Made by a program: the position numbers and the translations under genes. A stretch of 64,000 bases of DNA from Clostridiaceae bacterium (GTDB lineage: Bacteria > Bacillota > Clostridia > Oscillospirales > Acutalibacteraceae), in assembly GCA_030530095.1 (NCBI GenBank), contig JAUMVO010000006.1, positions 1 through 64,000 on the forward strand, read 5' to 3'. Shown here piece by piece: positions 23,920 through 33,580 of this stretch. How positions within the stretch are numbered: the stretch's first letter is position 1; each line of letters begins with the position of its first letter. The notes under the pieces were generated by a model. The model saw only the letters and a list, made by a program, of their open reading frames with translations, searched no databases and was not told the origin of the DNA.

Positions 23920-24060
23920 ACAAGAATTATGAGAAGATGAACCGTCATAATTTTTCGGTATGGGAGTAGTGCAACAGATTACTACCACTGCCTTTTTAAT
24001 TCCTTGAAACGCGTATAGGTTTATTATAAAATAAAGACATCAATCAAACGGAGGAGTCGT

Positions 24061-26499
24061 ATGGATTACAAAATACATGTCGCATACGGATTTCATGTCA
24101 ACTGTTATCATTCCTACAGAGGAGATACAAACGACGAGCAGGGCTTCGGCTCAGACCTGAGAATTATACGCAAGATTATCTCTGCACTCGACGCGCTCAA
24201 CGCGGAAGGTATACCCGTCAAGGGTACGTGGGACAGCGAGAATTTCTTTTCGCTTGAACAGATTCTGCCGACGTTCGCACCCGATATAATCGAAGGAATG
24301 AAGCGCAGAGTCCGTGAAAACGGCGACGAAAATATCATAATGGGTTATTCAAACGGAGCTCTGGGCGCAATGCAGCCCGACGAGCTTGCCGCTTCGATTA
24401 ACCTTGCCGTTACAAATGAGCAGGGCTCGGGACTCGAGGACATATTCGGAAAGTACGAGAGAATAGTCCGCCCGCAGGAGGTTATGTTCACTCCGTCTCA
24501 GGTGCATACCTACAATGAACTTGGCGTTAAGGCGCTATGTCTTTACTGCTCGTGCGTACCGTTTGACGCATTCAGAACGCTCGTGAAACCGCTCGAAACC
24601 GAAAAAGCGTTCAATCCCCTCACCTTTACCTATAAAGGCGAAGGACTGACGGTAATTCCGACCTATTCAAACGCAGACGTATGCGACGCGGGTTGTCTTC
24701 GCGCCTGGGTTAAGGACTTACGCAAAAAGCAGCTTTCGGGCGAGGTCAAAAACGATCTGTTTCTGTTTATCAATATGGACGCAGACGCTATCTTCTGGGA
24801 GAGTCTTAATCTGCCGATAATCAAAAACCGCCTGGCAAACACCGACGGTATCAACGGACTTGTAAGAGAGGTCGCCGACCTTGACTATATAGTGTTTGAC
24901 ACTCCCGACGGATATCTTAGAACTCACTCCCCCGTCGGCACGCTTGAATTCACCCAGGACACGGCTGACGGCAACTTTACAGGCTACGCTTCGTGGGCGG
25001 AAAAACCGTACAACAGAAAAATCTGGACGGCCATTGAGAGAAGCAGAACGGCGTACAGAGCGTTTCCCGATAAAGAGAGTTTTTCGGACCGAATCAAGCT
25101 GCTCTCGACGACGCATTTCGGTCTTGCCACGCCCGTACTCAACATTCAGCGTGAAACTGCGGCAAATGCGCTTGCGGACAAGCTGATATCGGCATCAACC
25201 GACAAAAGCGGAAGGCTCACAGTTCACAACACAAACGGTACCGCGCTGCAGTGCTTACAGCTTGCCTGTAATACTAAAAACGGTATTAAAATTACGGCAG
25301 ACGGACTCGAAAAGCAGACGGTTGTTCCTATGAATGACGGCAGCGTTTTCGTAATGCTAAAATTCAATGAGGTTAAGGATAAATACGAAATCATCGCCGA
25401 AGAATGCGAAAATACGGACGACTCCGACGAAAGAGTGCTCGAAAGCGGGAAAGAAAAACTGACCGTAGCGGATGACGGGATTAATCTCTTTTATGACGGT
25501 AAAGTTATCAGCTCTGTGAAATCATATCTGACCTATGATAACGATAAGCCGTATAAATTTAACATTGAAAGCACTGAACGTATTGCCATTACGGGCGGAA
25601 AATGTATTGAAGTAAACGGCAGAATTAATCTACCTAATGAAATCGAGGAAGGCTCGTTTTGTTATAGGTTCTTTGTTTCCGACGTTGCAGAAGGCATATT
25701 CGTTATAACTGACGTGAAATATCCTTATACGGCTGAAAGGGACGCAATTTCAACCGAGAATTCAACCCTCGGCAGATATACCGACATGAAGTGGAAGGAA
25801 GCCGTACCCTTCGGTTTGTCGTTTGAAAATGAAGGCGAAATATCGGTTATCAAGCGGAATTTCGAGGGCGATATTTCAACGTTCAGGGTTGCTTCATATA
25901 AAGAAGCCGACGAAAGAAACCGCTCGCTCGATTCTTTTAATAATCAGCTCACGGCAGGTCTTGTCGGGCTTACGGACACAAATAAAGGCTTAGTTATTGC
26001 GAACGCGAGGAACGTGCTTTCGTCAATGGCTTACTGCCCGATGCGGCTTTACGAAGACGGCAGAGTAACGATGAATCCCTTCGGAACATACTTCGGAAAG
26101 CAGAGGCATCATCACAATCAGTCGGGAGACAGAATTCCGCTGACATACACTCTCATAGCTCCGCAGGGCAAGAGCCTCGCACCGTCATATAACGGCAGCC
26201 GTGAAAGCGCCGTTATGTGTCTGTCGGCATTTGACGGCAGATTGCCCGAAGGCAGCGCGCTTGCAGATCTGATTGCGTTCTGCGACGGCGCTTATGCGAC
26301 GGGAAGCGACGGCATACTCTCTGCGTTTGACGGTGAGAACGTCAGCGTACACAAGGTTGACAACGCACTGCAGAACGTAAAGATTCGCTCTCCCCTTTTA
26401 AGCGGAATAAAGGGCAATCTCGGCAAGTATATAGCAAGAGGAACGAAGGCTGTTATCTATATCGTGAAACGTCAGAGATACGGCAAAAAAGGCTCTTAA
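24061..26499 (+). CDS. Large GH38/GH57-superfamily-like protein
   Basis: 812 residues with no signal peptide. The N-terminal part (about 1-290) has YGFHVNCYHSYRGD, a catalytic-looking GTWDSENFFSLEQ (near 58) and YSNADVCDAGC, patterns seen in the beta/alpha7 barrels of GH38/GH57 mannosidases and amylases. The rest is beta-rich, as in the sandwich domains of GH38 enzymes (for example LPNEIEEGSFCYRFFVSDVA). It probably acts on a sugar polymer or glycan inside the cell. The family call is by pattern and could be wrong at the subfamily level. A promoter with TTGAAA and TATAAA lies near 24004-24030. Confidence 0.6.
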   Translation: MDYKIHVAYGFHVNCYHSYRGDTNDEQGFGSDLRIIRKIISALDALNAEGIPVKGTWDSENFFSLEQILPTFAPDIIEGMKRRVRENGDENIIMGYSNGALGAMQPDELAASINLAVTNEQGSGLEDIFGKYERIVRPQEVMFTPSQVHTYNELGVKALCLYCSCVPFDAFRTLVKPLETEKAFNPLTFTYKGEGLTVIPTYSNADVCDAGCLRAWVKDLRKKQLSGEVKNDLFLFINMDADAIFWESLNLPIIKNRLANTDGINGLVREVADLDYIVFDTPDGYLRTHSPVGTLEFTQDTADGNFTGYASWAEKPYNRKIWTAIERSRTAYRAFPDKESFSDRIKLLSTTHFGLATPVLNIQRETAANALADKLISASTDKSGRLTVHNTNGTALQCLQLACNTKNGIKITADGLEKQTVVPMNDGSVFVMLKFNEVKDKYEIIAEECENTDDSDERVLESGKEKLTVADDGINLFYDGKVISSVKSYLTYDNDKPYKFNIESTERIAITGGKCIEVNGRINLPNEIEEGSFCYRFFVSDVAEGIFVITDVKYPYTAERDAISTENSTLGRYTDMKWKEAVPFGLSFENEGEISVIKRNFEGDISTFRVASYKEADERNRSLDSFNNQLTAGLVGLTDTNKGLVIANARNVLSSMAYCPMRLYEDGRVTMNPFGTYFGKQRHHHNQSGDRIPLTYTLIAPQGKSLAPSYNGSRESAVMCLSAFDGRLPEGSALADLIAFCDGAYATGSDGILSAFDGENVSVHKVDNALQNVKIRSPLLSGIKGNLGKYIARGTKAVIYIVKRQRYGKKGS

Positions 26500-26520
26500 T
26501 AACTGTTTGTAATAATAATT

Positions 26521-26550
26521 GAGCGCAGGGATTTCCCTGCGCTCGTTTTG
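26521..26550 (+). terminator. Terminator of the GH-like gene
   Basis: GAGCGCAGGGA (26521-26531), short loop, TCCCTGCGCTC (26534-26544), then GTTTTG and TTTTTT. It belongs to a set of three terminators sharing a GAGCGCAGG stem. Confidence 0.9.
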
Positions 26551-26648
26551 TTTTTTATACATATATCAGATTGTTAAGCTTTTCGTTTTTTCTCTTTCAC
26601 ATTTGTAAAAAACGTAGTATAATATTACGCAGATCGGAGGAAGGATTT

Positions 26649-27365
26649 ATGAAAAAATGGGTTAAAGCGCTAATGGTCGTGTTCGTTCTGGCGGTTGCGC
26701 TTATTTTCGCAACGGCAGCCTACGCGGGTGATTATTACAGCGCGGTTGACGTTGATAAGTATATGGCCGACAGCGCCGATGTGCAAGTTACAGAAATAAA
26801 GCAGGGTTGGTTCTTTGACGGACCCGGCAGCGAAAACGCGCTGATATTTTACCCCGGCGCGAAGGTTGATGAAACCGCTTATGCACCTATACTGCGTTCA
26901 GTGTCTGAGCAGGGCGTTGACTGTTTTCTTATGAAAATGCCGCTTCATCTTGCACTTTTCAACATGGACAAGGCTGACGAAATCCTTGCCGCATACAATT
27001 ACGCCGACTACTACCTCGCCGGTCATTCGCTGGGCGGCGCGATGGCTGCAAACCACGCTCACAAACATCAGGACGGTCCGTCGGGAGTTTTTCTGCTCGC
27101 CGCATATCCGACAGAGGATCTTACCGCATCACCGTTCCCGATTGTTTTTATATACGGCGACCGGGATACCGTTCTCAACCGCGAAGCACTTGAGCAGGGA
27201 TTTGATCTGTGCCCTGCAGACAGTATGAAAATCGAAATTGCAGGCGGCAACCACGCGCAGTTTGGCTCCTACGGAGATCAAAAGGGCGACAGCGAAGCAA
27301 CAATAACGCCTGAAGAACAGTGGCAAATCACAGTTGAAACGATACTCGATACAATCAATCAATAA
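26649..27365 (+). CDS. Exported or membrane-anchored alpha/beta hydrolase
   Basis: 238 residues from ATG 26649 (GGAGGAAGG upstream). Residues 1-27 form a signal or anchor helix (KKWVKALMVVFVLAVALIFA). The mature part is a small alpha/beta hydrolase: nucleophile elbow GHSLGGAMA (near 122), an acid in YGDRDTVLN (near 175) and the catalytic His in GGNHAQFG (near 204). It resembles a family of dienelactone-hydrolase-like bacterial proteins that often lack a known substrate. The upstream promoter has a TATAAT at about 26621. Confidence 0.8.
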   Translation: MKKWVKALMVVFVLAVALIFATAAYAGDYYSAVDVDKYMADSADVQVTEIKQGWFFDGPGSENALIFYPGAKVDETAYAPILRSVSEQGVDCFLMKMPLHLALFNMDKADEILAAYNYADYYLAGHSLGGAMAANHAHKHQDGPSGVFLLAAYPTEDLTASPFPIVFIYGDRDTVLNREALEQGFDLCPADSMKIEIAGGNHAQFGSYGDQKGDSEATITPEEQWQITVETILDTINQ

Positions 27366-27378
27366 TCATAAAAAAGCT

Positions 27379-27415
27379 AGCCATCCTTTGCACAAACGCA
27401 AAGGATGGCTTTTAT
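27379..27415. terminator. Bidirectional terminator
   Basis: AGCCATCCTTTG (27379-27390) pairs with CAAAGGATGGCT (27399-27410), flanked by A and T runs, between convergent genes. Confidence 0.9.
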
Positions 27416-27452
27416 TAAAATCTTATTAGTAAAACTACGGTTTCATTTGGTT

Positions 27453-28013
27453 TTACAGGTTAACAAGAACGCCTGTTACGCCTGCGATAACGATAAGCAG
27501 TATGGGCGAAATGCCCTGCTTTTTAACTTTTCTTGAACCGAAATATATCAGCGCCAGCACCGCAGTGATAATGAGCGCCTTCCAGTCGAAAACAGTTTCG
27601 GCAGAAACGAAGAAAATGTTATTGAACGCCATATACGCACCTGTCGCGAGAATTATGCCGACAACGCATGCTTTTATGCCGTCGATTGCCGACTTTACGC
27701 CTTCGTTTTTAATAACGTTCTTAAGCAGATTCATAAGAATAATTACAATTAAAAACGCGGGCAGTATCGTCGCCGTAGTGGCAATCAATGCGCCGAGCAC
27801 TCCGCCCTGCGCCGAGCCGACATAGGTCGCGAGATTAACGGCTATAGGTCCGGGTGTGCTCTCGCTTATGGCTATCATATCCGACAGCCTTTCATCGTCA
27901 AGCCAGCCGTATGCTACGGCGGTTTCGCGGATAAGCGGTATCGCGCCGTATCCGCCGCCGAACGCAAATGCACCGACCTTCAGAAATCCGAGGAAGAGTT
28001 CAAGGTAAATCAT
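27453..28013 (-). CDS. Chromate-transporter family protein, half 2
   Basis: 186 residues with about five membrane segments. FAFGGGYGAIPLIRE near 17 and STPGPIAVNLATYVG near 53 are the signature motifs of the CHR family. It is a short-chain form (one CHR domain) encoded together with a second short protein; the two overlap by 4 bp (ATGA) and should form a heterodimer exporting chromate or a related oxyanion. The actual substrate in gut anaerobes is not known. Confidence 0.9.
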   Translation of the reverse strand: MIYLELFLGFLKVGAFAFGGGYGAIPLIRETAVAYGWLDDERLSDMIAISESTPGPIAVNLATYVGSAQGGVLGALIATTATILPAFLIVIILMNLLKNVIKNEGVKSAIDGIKACVVGIILATGAYMAFNNIFFVSAETVFDWKALIITAVLALIYFGSRKVKKQGISPILLIVIAGVTGVLVNL

Positions 28014-28582
28014 TGCGACTCCTCCTTTTTCTTATTCTTTTTTGCAAGGTAAACGATAAGCGAAACCGTCGCGCAGATAAGCATAATCACAACCGACGAT
28101 ATTCTTACGGATGCGATATCAATCGCCATCATAGCTGCAAATGCGAATGCGGCAAGTATATATGTCAGAGGCTTCTTTTCAAGCTTTCTGAACATGCGTA
28201 TTGCAGCGTCGATAATCAGTAACGCAACCGCAAGCTTTATACCGTAAAATGCACCCGCAACCCATTTAACCTCCATAAACTGTTCAAGGAAGAACGAAAT
28301 GGCGAGTATGATTACAAACGAAGGCGTTACCATACCGAGCGTTGCAAATAGCGCGCCGATAAAGCCCTTCTGCTTATTGCCGACGTAGGTTGAGCAGTTA
28401 ATGGCAACGGGGCCGGGGGTTGATTCGGCGAGTACCGTGATATTGGTCATCTCGTCGCCGGTTATCCACTTTTTCTTCTCAACGCAGGTACGCTCAATAA
28501 GCGGAAGCATGGCATAGCCTCCGCCGAACGTGAACAAGCCTATTTTTGCAAATGTGAAAAACAGTTCAAACAGTTTTTTCAT
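28010..28582 (-). CDS. Chromate-transporter family protein, half 1
   Basis: 190 residues from ATG 28582. FTFGGGYAMLPLIERTCV near 18 and ESTPGPVAINCSTYVGN near 52 are the CHR motifs, and about five membrane helices follow. The C-terminus is a basic tail (LAKKNKKKEESQ). It is the first gene of the two-gene CHR operon. A promoter on the minus strand has TTGACA (28639-28644) and TATAAT (28615-28620) with an 18-bp spacer. Confidence 0.9.
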   Translation of the reverse strand: MKKLFELFFTFAKIGLFTFGGGYAMLPLIERTCVEKKKWITGDEMTNITVLAESTPGPVAINCSTYVGNKQKGFIGALFATLGMVTPSFVIILAISFFLEQFMEVKWVAGAFYGIKLAVALLIIDAAIRMFRKLEKKPLTYILAAFAFAAMMAIDIASVRISSVVIMLICATVSLIVYLAKKNKKKEESQ

Positions 28583-28614
28583 AATGTGTTTCCGTTTCGT
28601 TTTATTTCGCAACA

Positions 28615-28644
28615 ATTATACACTACTGTTCAATTCCGTGTCAA
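28615..28644 (-). promoter_or_regulatory. Promoter of the CHR operon
   Basis: TTGACA and TATAAT on the minus strand, 18 bp apart, 33 bp before the start codon at 28582. Confidence 0.7.
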
Positions 28645-28651
28645 CGGAAAA

Positions 28652-28676
28652 GACGGGAAACGTACCGCTTCCCGTC
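28652..28676 (-). terminator. Terminator of the 28701 esterase gene
   Basis: GACGGGAA (28652-28659) and TTCCCGTC (28669-28676) with a T-rich tail on either strand, just upstream of the CHR promoter. Confidence 0.7.
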
Positions 28677-28700
28677 AGTGTTTTTTCTTCTCACAAAGGA

Positions 28701-29447
28701 TTATTTGTCAGTAAACGGGAAACCGAAGATTTCCTTGAGCCACGCTACACTGTCAGAAGTCCAGTGTGAAGTACGCGAACACATATCAAGCGCATTTGCG
28801 TTAACGGTTTCGTCTGCAACCGAGAAGCCGTGCGGCGCGTCGCTGTAAATATGACATTCGTATCCTACGCCGTGTCTGTTGAGCGCGGTGAGGAATTCAA
28901 CCGTGTTTTCAATCGGCACGGTATTGTCGTTTCGGCTCGCGAAAATGAAGCACGGACAGGTATTTTCGTCAACAGAGGCAACAACATCCGTTGCCTCTGA
29001 GCTGTATCGGTTTACGGTTTCACGGTCAAGCACGGGATAGCCGAGAATTACCGCGTTCGGCTTGCAATCGGAAACGGTTGCCGCGCAGCCTGCAAGGTGA
29101 CCGCCCGCTGAAAACCCGATAACCGCAATTCTGTCGGTATCAACCGCCCATTCCTCGCTCTTTTCAATTATCAGTCGGTATGCCTGCTCGTAGTCGTCGA
29201 GCGGATTTCTCCACGCCCTGTGTTCAGATACCGAGTAGCGCAGGACAAAGGTTTGAAAGCCCGCGCCCAGATATACCAGCGCTATCGGGTCCGCCTCCCT
29301 GTCGGAACAGAAGCTGTAACCGCCGCCGGGAAGAACAATTACGGCAGGACGCTTGTTTATATTTGAGAACTCGCCGCCCGTTTTCTGTATATAGGCTGTA
29401 AGCTTAACGTTTCTCTTTTCGTTGAGTATAATTTCTTCAGCTTTCAC
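28701..29447 (-). CDS. Alpha/beta hydrolase, acetylesterase-like
   Basis: 248 residues without a signal peptide. VLPGGGYSFCS (oxyanion loop, near 38), GFSAGGHLAG (Ser elbow, near 113), SRNDNTVP (acid, near 189) and DAPHGFS (His, near 220) define a cytoplasmic BD-FAE/Axe-type carbohydrate esterase or lipase-like hydrolase. It may remove acetyl groups from imported oligosaccharides. This fits the arabinan and xylan enzymes in the window; the arabinofuranosidase-like gene diverges from it. Confidence 0.85.
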   Translation of the reverse strand: MKAEEIILNEKRNVKLTAYIQKTGGEFSNINKRPAVIVLPGGGYSFCSDREADPIALVYLGAGFQTFVLRYSVSEHRAWRNPLDDYEQAYRLIIEKSEEWAVDTDRIAVIGFSAGGHLAGCAATVSDCKPNAVILGYPVLDRETVNRYSSEATDVVASVDENTCPCFIFASRNDNTVPIENTVEFLTALNRHGVGYECHIYSDAPHGFSVADETVNANALDMCSRTSHWTSDSVAWLKEIFGFPFTDK

Positions 29448-29487
29448 AGTTTTTCACCGCTTCCTTTTTGTTTGCCTATTTAATGGT

Positions 29488-29516
29488 ATTATAACACAAT
29501 TATACAGTTCACTCAA
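29488..29516 (-). promoter_or_regulatory. Promoter of the 28701 esterase gene
   Basis: Minus strand TTGAGT (29511-29516) and TATAAT (29488-29493), spacer 17 bp. Confidence 0.65.
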
Positions 29517-29568
29517 TAGACAGATACGGCGCTTTTGCATTTCGGATACACGGGATAGCTTGTTGACG

Positions 29569-29597
29569 TTGACTTTATTGACCGTGTTTATTATAAT
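29569..29597 (+). promoter_or_regulatory. Promoter of the GH127-like gene
   Basis: TTGACT (29569-29574) and TATAAT (29592-29597), spacer 17 bp, 40 bp before the ATG at 29637. Confidence 0.7.
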
Positions 29598-29636
29598 TGA
29601 GATGTTGGAAAATACGTTTGTCTTAACGGTGGAATT

Positions 29637-31451
29637 ATGAATAAATGGGATTTTTATACAACCAAAGAAATAAAGCCCGAAGGCTGGCTTTTCCGTCAGC
29701 TTGAAATTCAGGCAAAGGGTTTAAGCGGTAATCTTCACAAAATCTGGCCCGACGTGCGTGACAGCGCCTGGATAGGCGGAGAGCGCGAGGGCTGGGAGAG
29801 AGTTCCGTACTGGCTTGACGGGTTTATCCCGCTCGCCTATCTTCTCGAAGACTGTGAGCTTATATCGGTTGCAAAGAAATATATTGACTCCATAATCTCA
29901 AAGCAGAGAGAGGACGGCTGGATTTGTCCGCTTAAGGAAGGTCAGTCCGAATCGGAATATGACAGCTGGGCGGTACAGCTTATCGCAAAGACGCTGACGG
30001 TTTATTATCAGTGTTCGGGCGACGAGAGAATACCGGAGGTTATTTACAAGGCTCTGCGCAATTATTACGACCTGCTGAAAAGCGGTAAAATCAAACTGTT
30101 TCACTGGGGCAAATTCAGATGGTTTGAAACCTTTATAGCGCTGAATTTTCTTTATAAAAGACAGCCAGAGGAATGGATGAAGGAGCTCGCAGCAATTTTG
30201 AAAAAGCAGGGCTACGATTACAGCAATGCAGTTGAGTCATGGAAAAGCCCGAAACGTCTGTGGCAGTTCAAAACGCATATTGTCAATCTTACTATGATGC
30301 TTAAATATGAAGCGGTTTCCTGCGATTTAATCGGCGGGGAATATACCGACGAAGCTGAGAAGCTGCGCGAAATACTCGACCGATACAACGGAACGGTTTT
30401 TGAAGGCTTCACGGGCGACGAATGTCTGTCGGGCATAAGTCCCGTTCAGGGAACGGAGCTTTGCTCCGTCGTTGAACAGATGTATTCCTACGAGCTGCTG
30501 TACGCTTACACGGGTGACAGTAAATGGGCCGAAAGGCTTGAGGTGCTCGCATTCAACGCCCTGCCCGCCACTATAAGCGAGGACATGTGGACACATCAGT
30601 ACGATCAGATGAGCAATCAGATTGCCTGCGAGAAATTCTTTATGAAAACTCCGTTCGGCACCAACGGCCCGTCGGCGCATCTTTTCGGGCTTGAACCGAA
30701 TTACGGCTGCTGCACGGCGAATTTCAATCAGGGCTTCCCGAAGCTGGCTCTGTCGGCATTTATGCACAAGGGCGACATAATTATCAATTCAATTATGCTC
30801 CCCTGCCGGCTGAACGCTGACGGAGTTGAAATAGAGCTTGAAACGGATTATCCGTTTGAGAATAAAATGCGGTATTCAATCAACGCTCAGAGAGAATTTG
30901 ATTTCGTTATCCGTATTCCGTCGTTTGCCCAAAACGTTAAGCTCGACGGTAAGACGGCCGAAGCAAAAGATATTGAGCTTCATATCAATAAAGGCGAAAC
31001 GGAAATATGCCTTGAATTTGATACTCCCGTCTATCTTAAAGAAAGACCGAACTCGCTTTTTGCCGCGAAAAAAGGCTCGCTGCTGTTTTCGGTGCCGATA
31101 GCATACAAAAAGAGAAAGCACGAATACACACGAAAGGGCGTTGAACGGAAATTCCCCTACTGCGACTATGAACTCATACCGCAAGGCAAGTGGAATTACG
31201 GCTTCAGTAACGACATGCTGTCGGCAACGTTCAACGGAGTCGGCGACGTTCCGTTTTCACAGAGTAATCCGCCTGTAACGGTTACGGCGAATATGAAAAG
31301 AATTCACTGGGGACACAGATTTATGTTCCCGACAATGTGCGCCAAAACACCGAAATCGACCAAGCCGATTTCCAAAGAAACAAAAATCGAGCTTATTCCC
31401 TACGGTTGCGCAAAGCTGAGAATGACGGAAATGCCGATATGTGAAAAATAA
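29637..31451 (+). CDS. GH127-like (DUF1680) glycosidase, probable beta-L-arabinofuranosidase
   Basis: 604 residues, no signal peptide. The N-terminal two thirds is an alpha6 barrel (GWERVPYWLDGFIPLAYLLE, WICPLKEG) and the C-terminal part a beta sandwich. The double cysteine in NYGCCTANFNQGFPKLA (near 358) corresponds to the zinc-bound nucleophile region (CCPPN) of GH127 enzymes, although the following residues differ. It likely cleaves L-arabinofuranosyl units from plant-derived sugars in the cytoplasm. The subfamily assignment is uncertain. Confidence 0.75.
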   Translation: MNKWDFYTTKEIKPEGWLFRQLEIQAKGLSGNLHKIWPDVRDSAWIGGEREGWERVPYWLDGFIPLAYLLEDCELISVAKKYIDSIISKQREDGWICPLKEGQSESEYDSWAVQLIAKTLTVYYQCSGDERIPEVIYKALRNYYDLLKSGKIKLFHWGKFRWFETFIALNFLYKRQPEEWMKELAAILKKQGYDYSNAVESWKSPKRLWQFKTHIVNLTMMLKYEAVSCDLIGGEYTDEAEKLREILDRYNGTVFEGFTGDECLSGISPVQGTELCSVVEQMYSYELLYAYTGDSKWAERLEVLAFNALPATISEDMWTHQYDQMSNQIACEKFFMKTPFGTNGPSAHLFGLEPNYGCCTANFNQGFPKLALSAFMHKGDIIINSIMLPCRLNADGVEIELETDYPFENKMRYSINAQREFDFVIRIPSFAQNVKLDGKTAEAKDIELHINKGETEICLEFDTPVYLKERPNSLFAAKKGSLLFSVPIAYKKRKHEYTRKGVERKFPYCDYELIPQGKWNYGFSNDMLSATFNGVGDVPFSQSNPPVTVTANMKRIHWGHRFMFPTMCAKTPKSTKPISKETKIELIPYGCAKLRMTEMPICEK

Positions 31452-31463
31452 AAAGATACGAAA

Positions 31464-31493
31464 AGAGCGCAGGTGAAACCTGCGCTCTGTTTT
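31464..31493. terminator. Terminator between convergent genes
   Basis: AGAGCGCAGGT (31464-31474), GAA, ACCTGCGCTCT (31478-31488), then GTTTTT. Same core stem as at 26521 and 35461. Confidence 0.9.
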
Positions 31494-31507
31494 TCTGCTT
31501 ATTATTT

Positions 31508-31798
31508 TCAGATAACGTAGTCAACCGCGATTGACGCTTCGGCAACCTCGTGCATGTGGGCTTTGACAACCGAGCAGTGATACTCATCGTTCTGATACGC
31601 GTCAAGCGCCTCGGGACTGTCAACAACAACCTGAAGAATGATATCGTACGAACGCGGTGAGTGAAGGAAATCGCAGCCTACTTCGATTGAAAGGGCAGTC
31701 GGAACTTTTCCCTTCATTGAATTGAGAATATCGGCAGCCTTTTTGACCTCTGCGTCGGAATTGTCCTTTAACTTAAAACAAACTATATGCTTAATCAT
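31508..31798 (-). CDS. Dabb-domain (stress-responsive A/B barrel) protein
   Basis: 96 residues, the length of a single dimeric alpha/beta barrel. MIKHIVCFKLKDNSD, the central SYDIILQVVVDSPEALDAY and the C-terminal strand with VAEASIAVDYV match the Dabb family. Members are often small enzymes or proteins of unknown role; no catalytic residue can be assigned here. Single gene, GGAGGTAAT before the ATG. Confidence 0.85.
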   Translation of the reverse strand: MIKHIVCFKLKDNSDAEVKKAADILNSMKGKVPTALSIEVGCDFLHSPRSYDIILQVVVDSPEALDAYQNDEYHCSVVKAHMHEVAEASIAVDYVI

Positions 31799-31852
31799 AT
31801 TATTACCTCCGTCTTTTTGTTGCTATTATTATACAGTTCTGTCGTGCGTGTG

Positions 31853-33580
31853 TCAATCCGTTCTGAACTGAAGCTCGTACAGTTCTTTGTATGTTCCGCC
31901 CTTTTCCATCAGCTCGTCGTGAGTGCCCTTTTCGGTAATTTTACCGTCGGTAACGACGGCTATCGTGTCGGCGTTGCGTATAGTAGAAAGACGGTGTGCG
32001 ACAACAAGGGTTGTCCTGCCCTTGCAAAGTTCGTCAAGCGCCTTCTGGATAAGCACCTCGGTTGTATTGTCAAGCGCGCTTGTAGCCTCGTCAAGAATGA
32101 GAATTGCGGGGTTTTTAAGGAAAACACGTGCTATTGAGATGCGTTGTTTCTGACCGCCCGAAAGCTTGATTCCCCTCTCGCCTATCTCGGTGTCATAACC
32201 GTCGGGAAGGCTCATAACAAAGTCGTGCATATTGGCGTTTTTTGACGCTTCGATAATCTGCTCATCGGTGGCATCAAGACAGCCGTAACGGATGTTGTCC
32301 TTAATTGTGCCCGAGAAAAGGAATACATCCTGCTGGACAATACCGATATTCTTTCGCACGGAATCCATCGTAAGTTTGCGTATGTCTTTGCCGTCGATAA
32401 GTATGCTGCCGTCGTTTTCGCCGAGCTTATAGAAATTCGGTATCAGATGGCAGATAGTCGTTTTGCCGCCGCCCGACGGGCCGACAAGTGCGATTTTCGT
32501 GCCCTCGGGTATTTTCAGCGAAACGTGGTCAAGCACGCCGTTTTCCTCGTTTTCGGTATATGAGAAGCAGATGTCCTTTAACTCAATATCTCCCCTCGCC
32601 TTGCCTAAATCAACGGCGTCGGGCGCGTCCTTTTCCTCCTCGACGTCCATTATTTCAAGAAAACGCTTGAAGCCCGTCGCGCCGTTCTGCCACTGCTCGG
32701 TAAAGCCGACAAGCGTCTGAATAGGCTGAATAAACAAGTTGACCGAAACGATAAACGTCGAGTACTCGCCGAAGTTGATTTTTCCGTTATAGAGGAAAAT
32801 ACCGCCGGCAATAAGAATAATAACATTGAACACATCGGTTACAAATGAGGTTGACGAGAAAAACATGCCCATCGCGCTGTATGACTTGGCGCAGGCATCG
32901 ACGTACATTTCGTTGCCGACCTCAAATTTTTCAAGCTCTTTGTCGGCGTTGGTGTAAGCCTTCGTAACCCTTACGCCCGTAATTGACGATTCGAGCGCGG
33001 CGTTGATAACCGCGTTGCTCTCGCGTCTTTTTGTGAAGGCGGCGCGCATCTTTTTACGGTAATGCGCGGAGACGATAATAAGAAACGGAACGCAGGTAAA
33101 GATTATGAGCGTCAGCCAGACGTTGATTGTACAGAGATACGAAAAGCTCAGCACTATCATTATCGACGATGTAAGCAGGTTTTCGGGACCGTGGTGCGCC
33201 AGCTCGCTGACCTCAAAAAGGTCGTTGGTCATTCTCGTCATTATAGCGCCCGTTTCGTGGTCGTCAAAGAATGAAAACGGCAGCCTTTCAAGATGCGTGA
33301 AAAGCTCGGTACGCATCTGCGCCTGCATATAGGTTCCTATCATATGTCCCTGATACTGAACGAAATAACGAAGGTACAGCCTTACCACATAAAGCGCAAG
33401 CACTGTAACACCCGCGATTATAATTGCATTGTACTGCTTGTTTGGTATATAGTCGTTGAGCATACGGTTCGTCATAATCGGGTAAACCATACCCAGAAGC
33501 GATATCAGTATTGACGCTCCCATATCCGCGCAGAAAAGAGGCAGATGCGGTTTGTAGTAAGAAATAAAGCGTTTTACCAT
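31853..33580 (-). CDS. ABC exporter (fused membrane and ATPase domains)
   Basis: 575 residues from ATG 33580, preceded by GAGGAGAGGAG. Six membrane helices (1-310) with the coupling segment FFDDHETGAIMTRMTNDL are followed by an ATPase domain: Walker A GPSGGGKTT (near 373), Q-loop VQQDVFLF, signature LSGGQKQR (near 477), Walker B ILILDEATSALD and the H-loop AHRLSTI. A half-transporter that would act as a homodimer, similar to drug and lipid exporters of the MsbA/BmrA type. It overlaps the end of the oxidoreductase gene by 7 bp. Confidence 0.9.
   Translation of the reverse strand: MVKRFISYYKPHLPLFCADMGASILISLLGMVYPIMTNRMLNDYIPNKQYNAIIIAGVTVLALYVVRLYLRYFVQYQGHMIGTYMQAQMRTELFTHLERLPFSFFDDHETGAIMTRMTNDLFEVSELAHHGPENLLTSSIMIVLSFSYLCTINVWLTLIIFTCVPFLIIVSAHYRKKMRAAFTKRRESNAVINAALESSITGVRVTKAYTNADKELEKFEVGNEMYVDACAKSYSAMGMFFSSTSFVTDVFNVIILIAGGIFLYNGKINFGEYSTFIVSVNLFIQPIQTLVGFTEQWQNGATGFKRFLEIMDVEEEKDAPDAVDLGKARGDIELKDICFSYTENEENGVLDHVSLKIPEGTKIALVGPSGGGKTTICHLIPNFYKLGENDGSILIDGKDIRKLTMDSVRKNIGIVQQDVFLFSGTIKDNIRYGCLDATDEQIIEASKNANMHDFVMSLPDGYDTEIGERGIKLSGGQKQRISIARVFLKNPAILILDEATSALDNTTEVLIQKALDELCKGRTTLVVAHRLSTIRNADTIAVVTDGKITEKGTHDELMEKGGTYKELYELQFRTD

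Noticed and set aside
23940..24000. Third copy of the 47-bp direct repeat
   Set aside because: It shares only a GGGAGTAGTGCAA-like word and a CCTTTTTAAT tract in another order; better read as a weak terminator.
26571..26648. Longer N-terminus for the exported hydrolase
   Set aside because: The extension spans the promoter, and ATG 26649 has GGAGGAAGG and begins a proper signal peptide.
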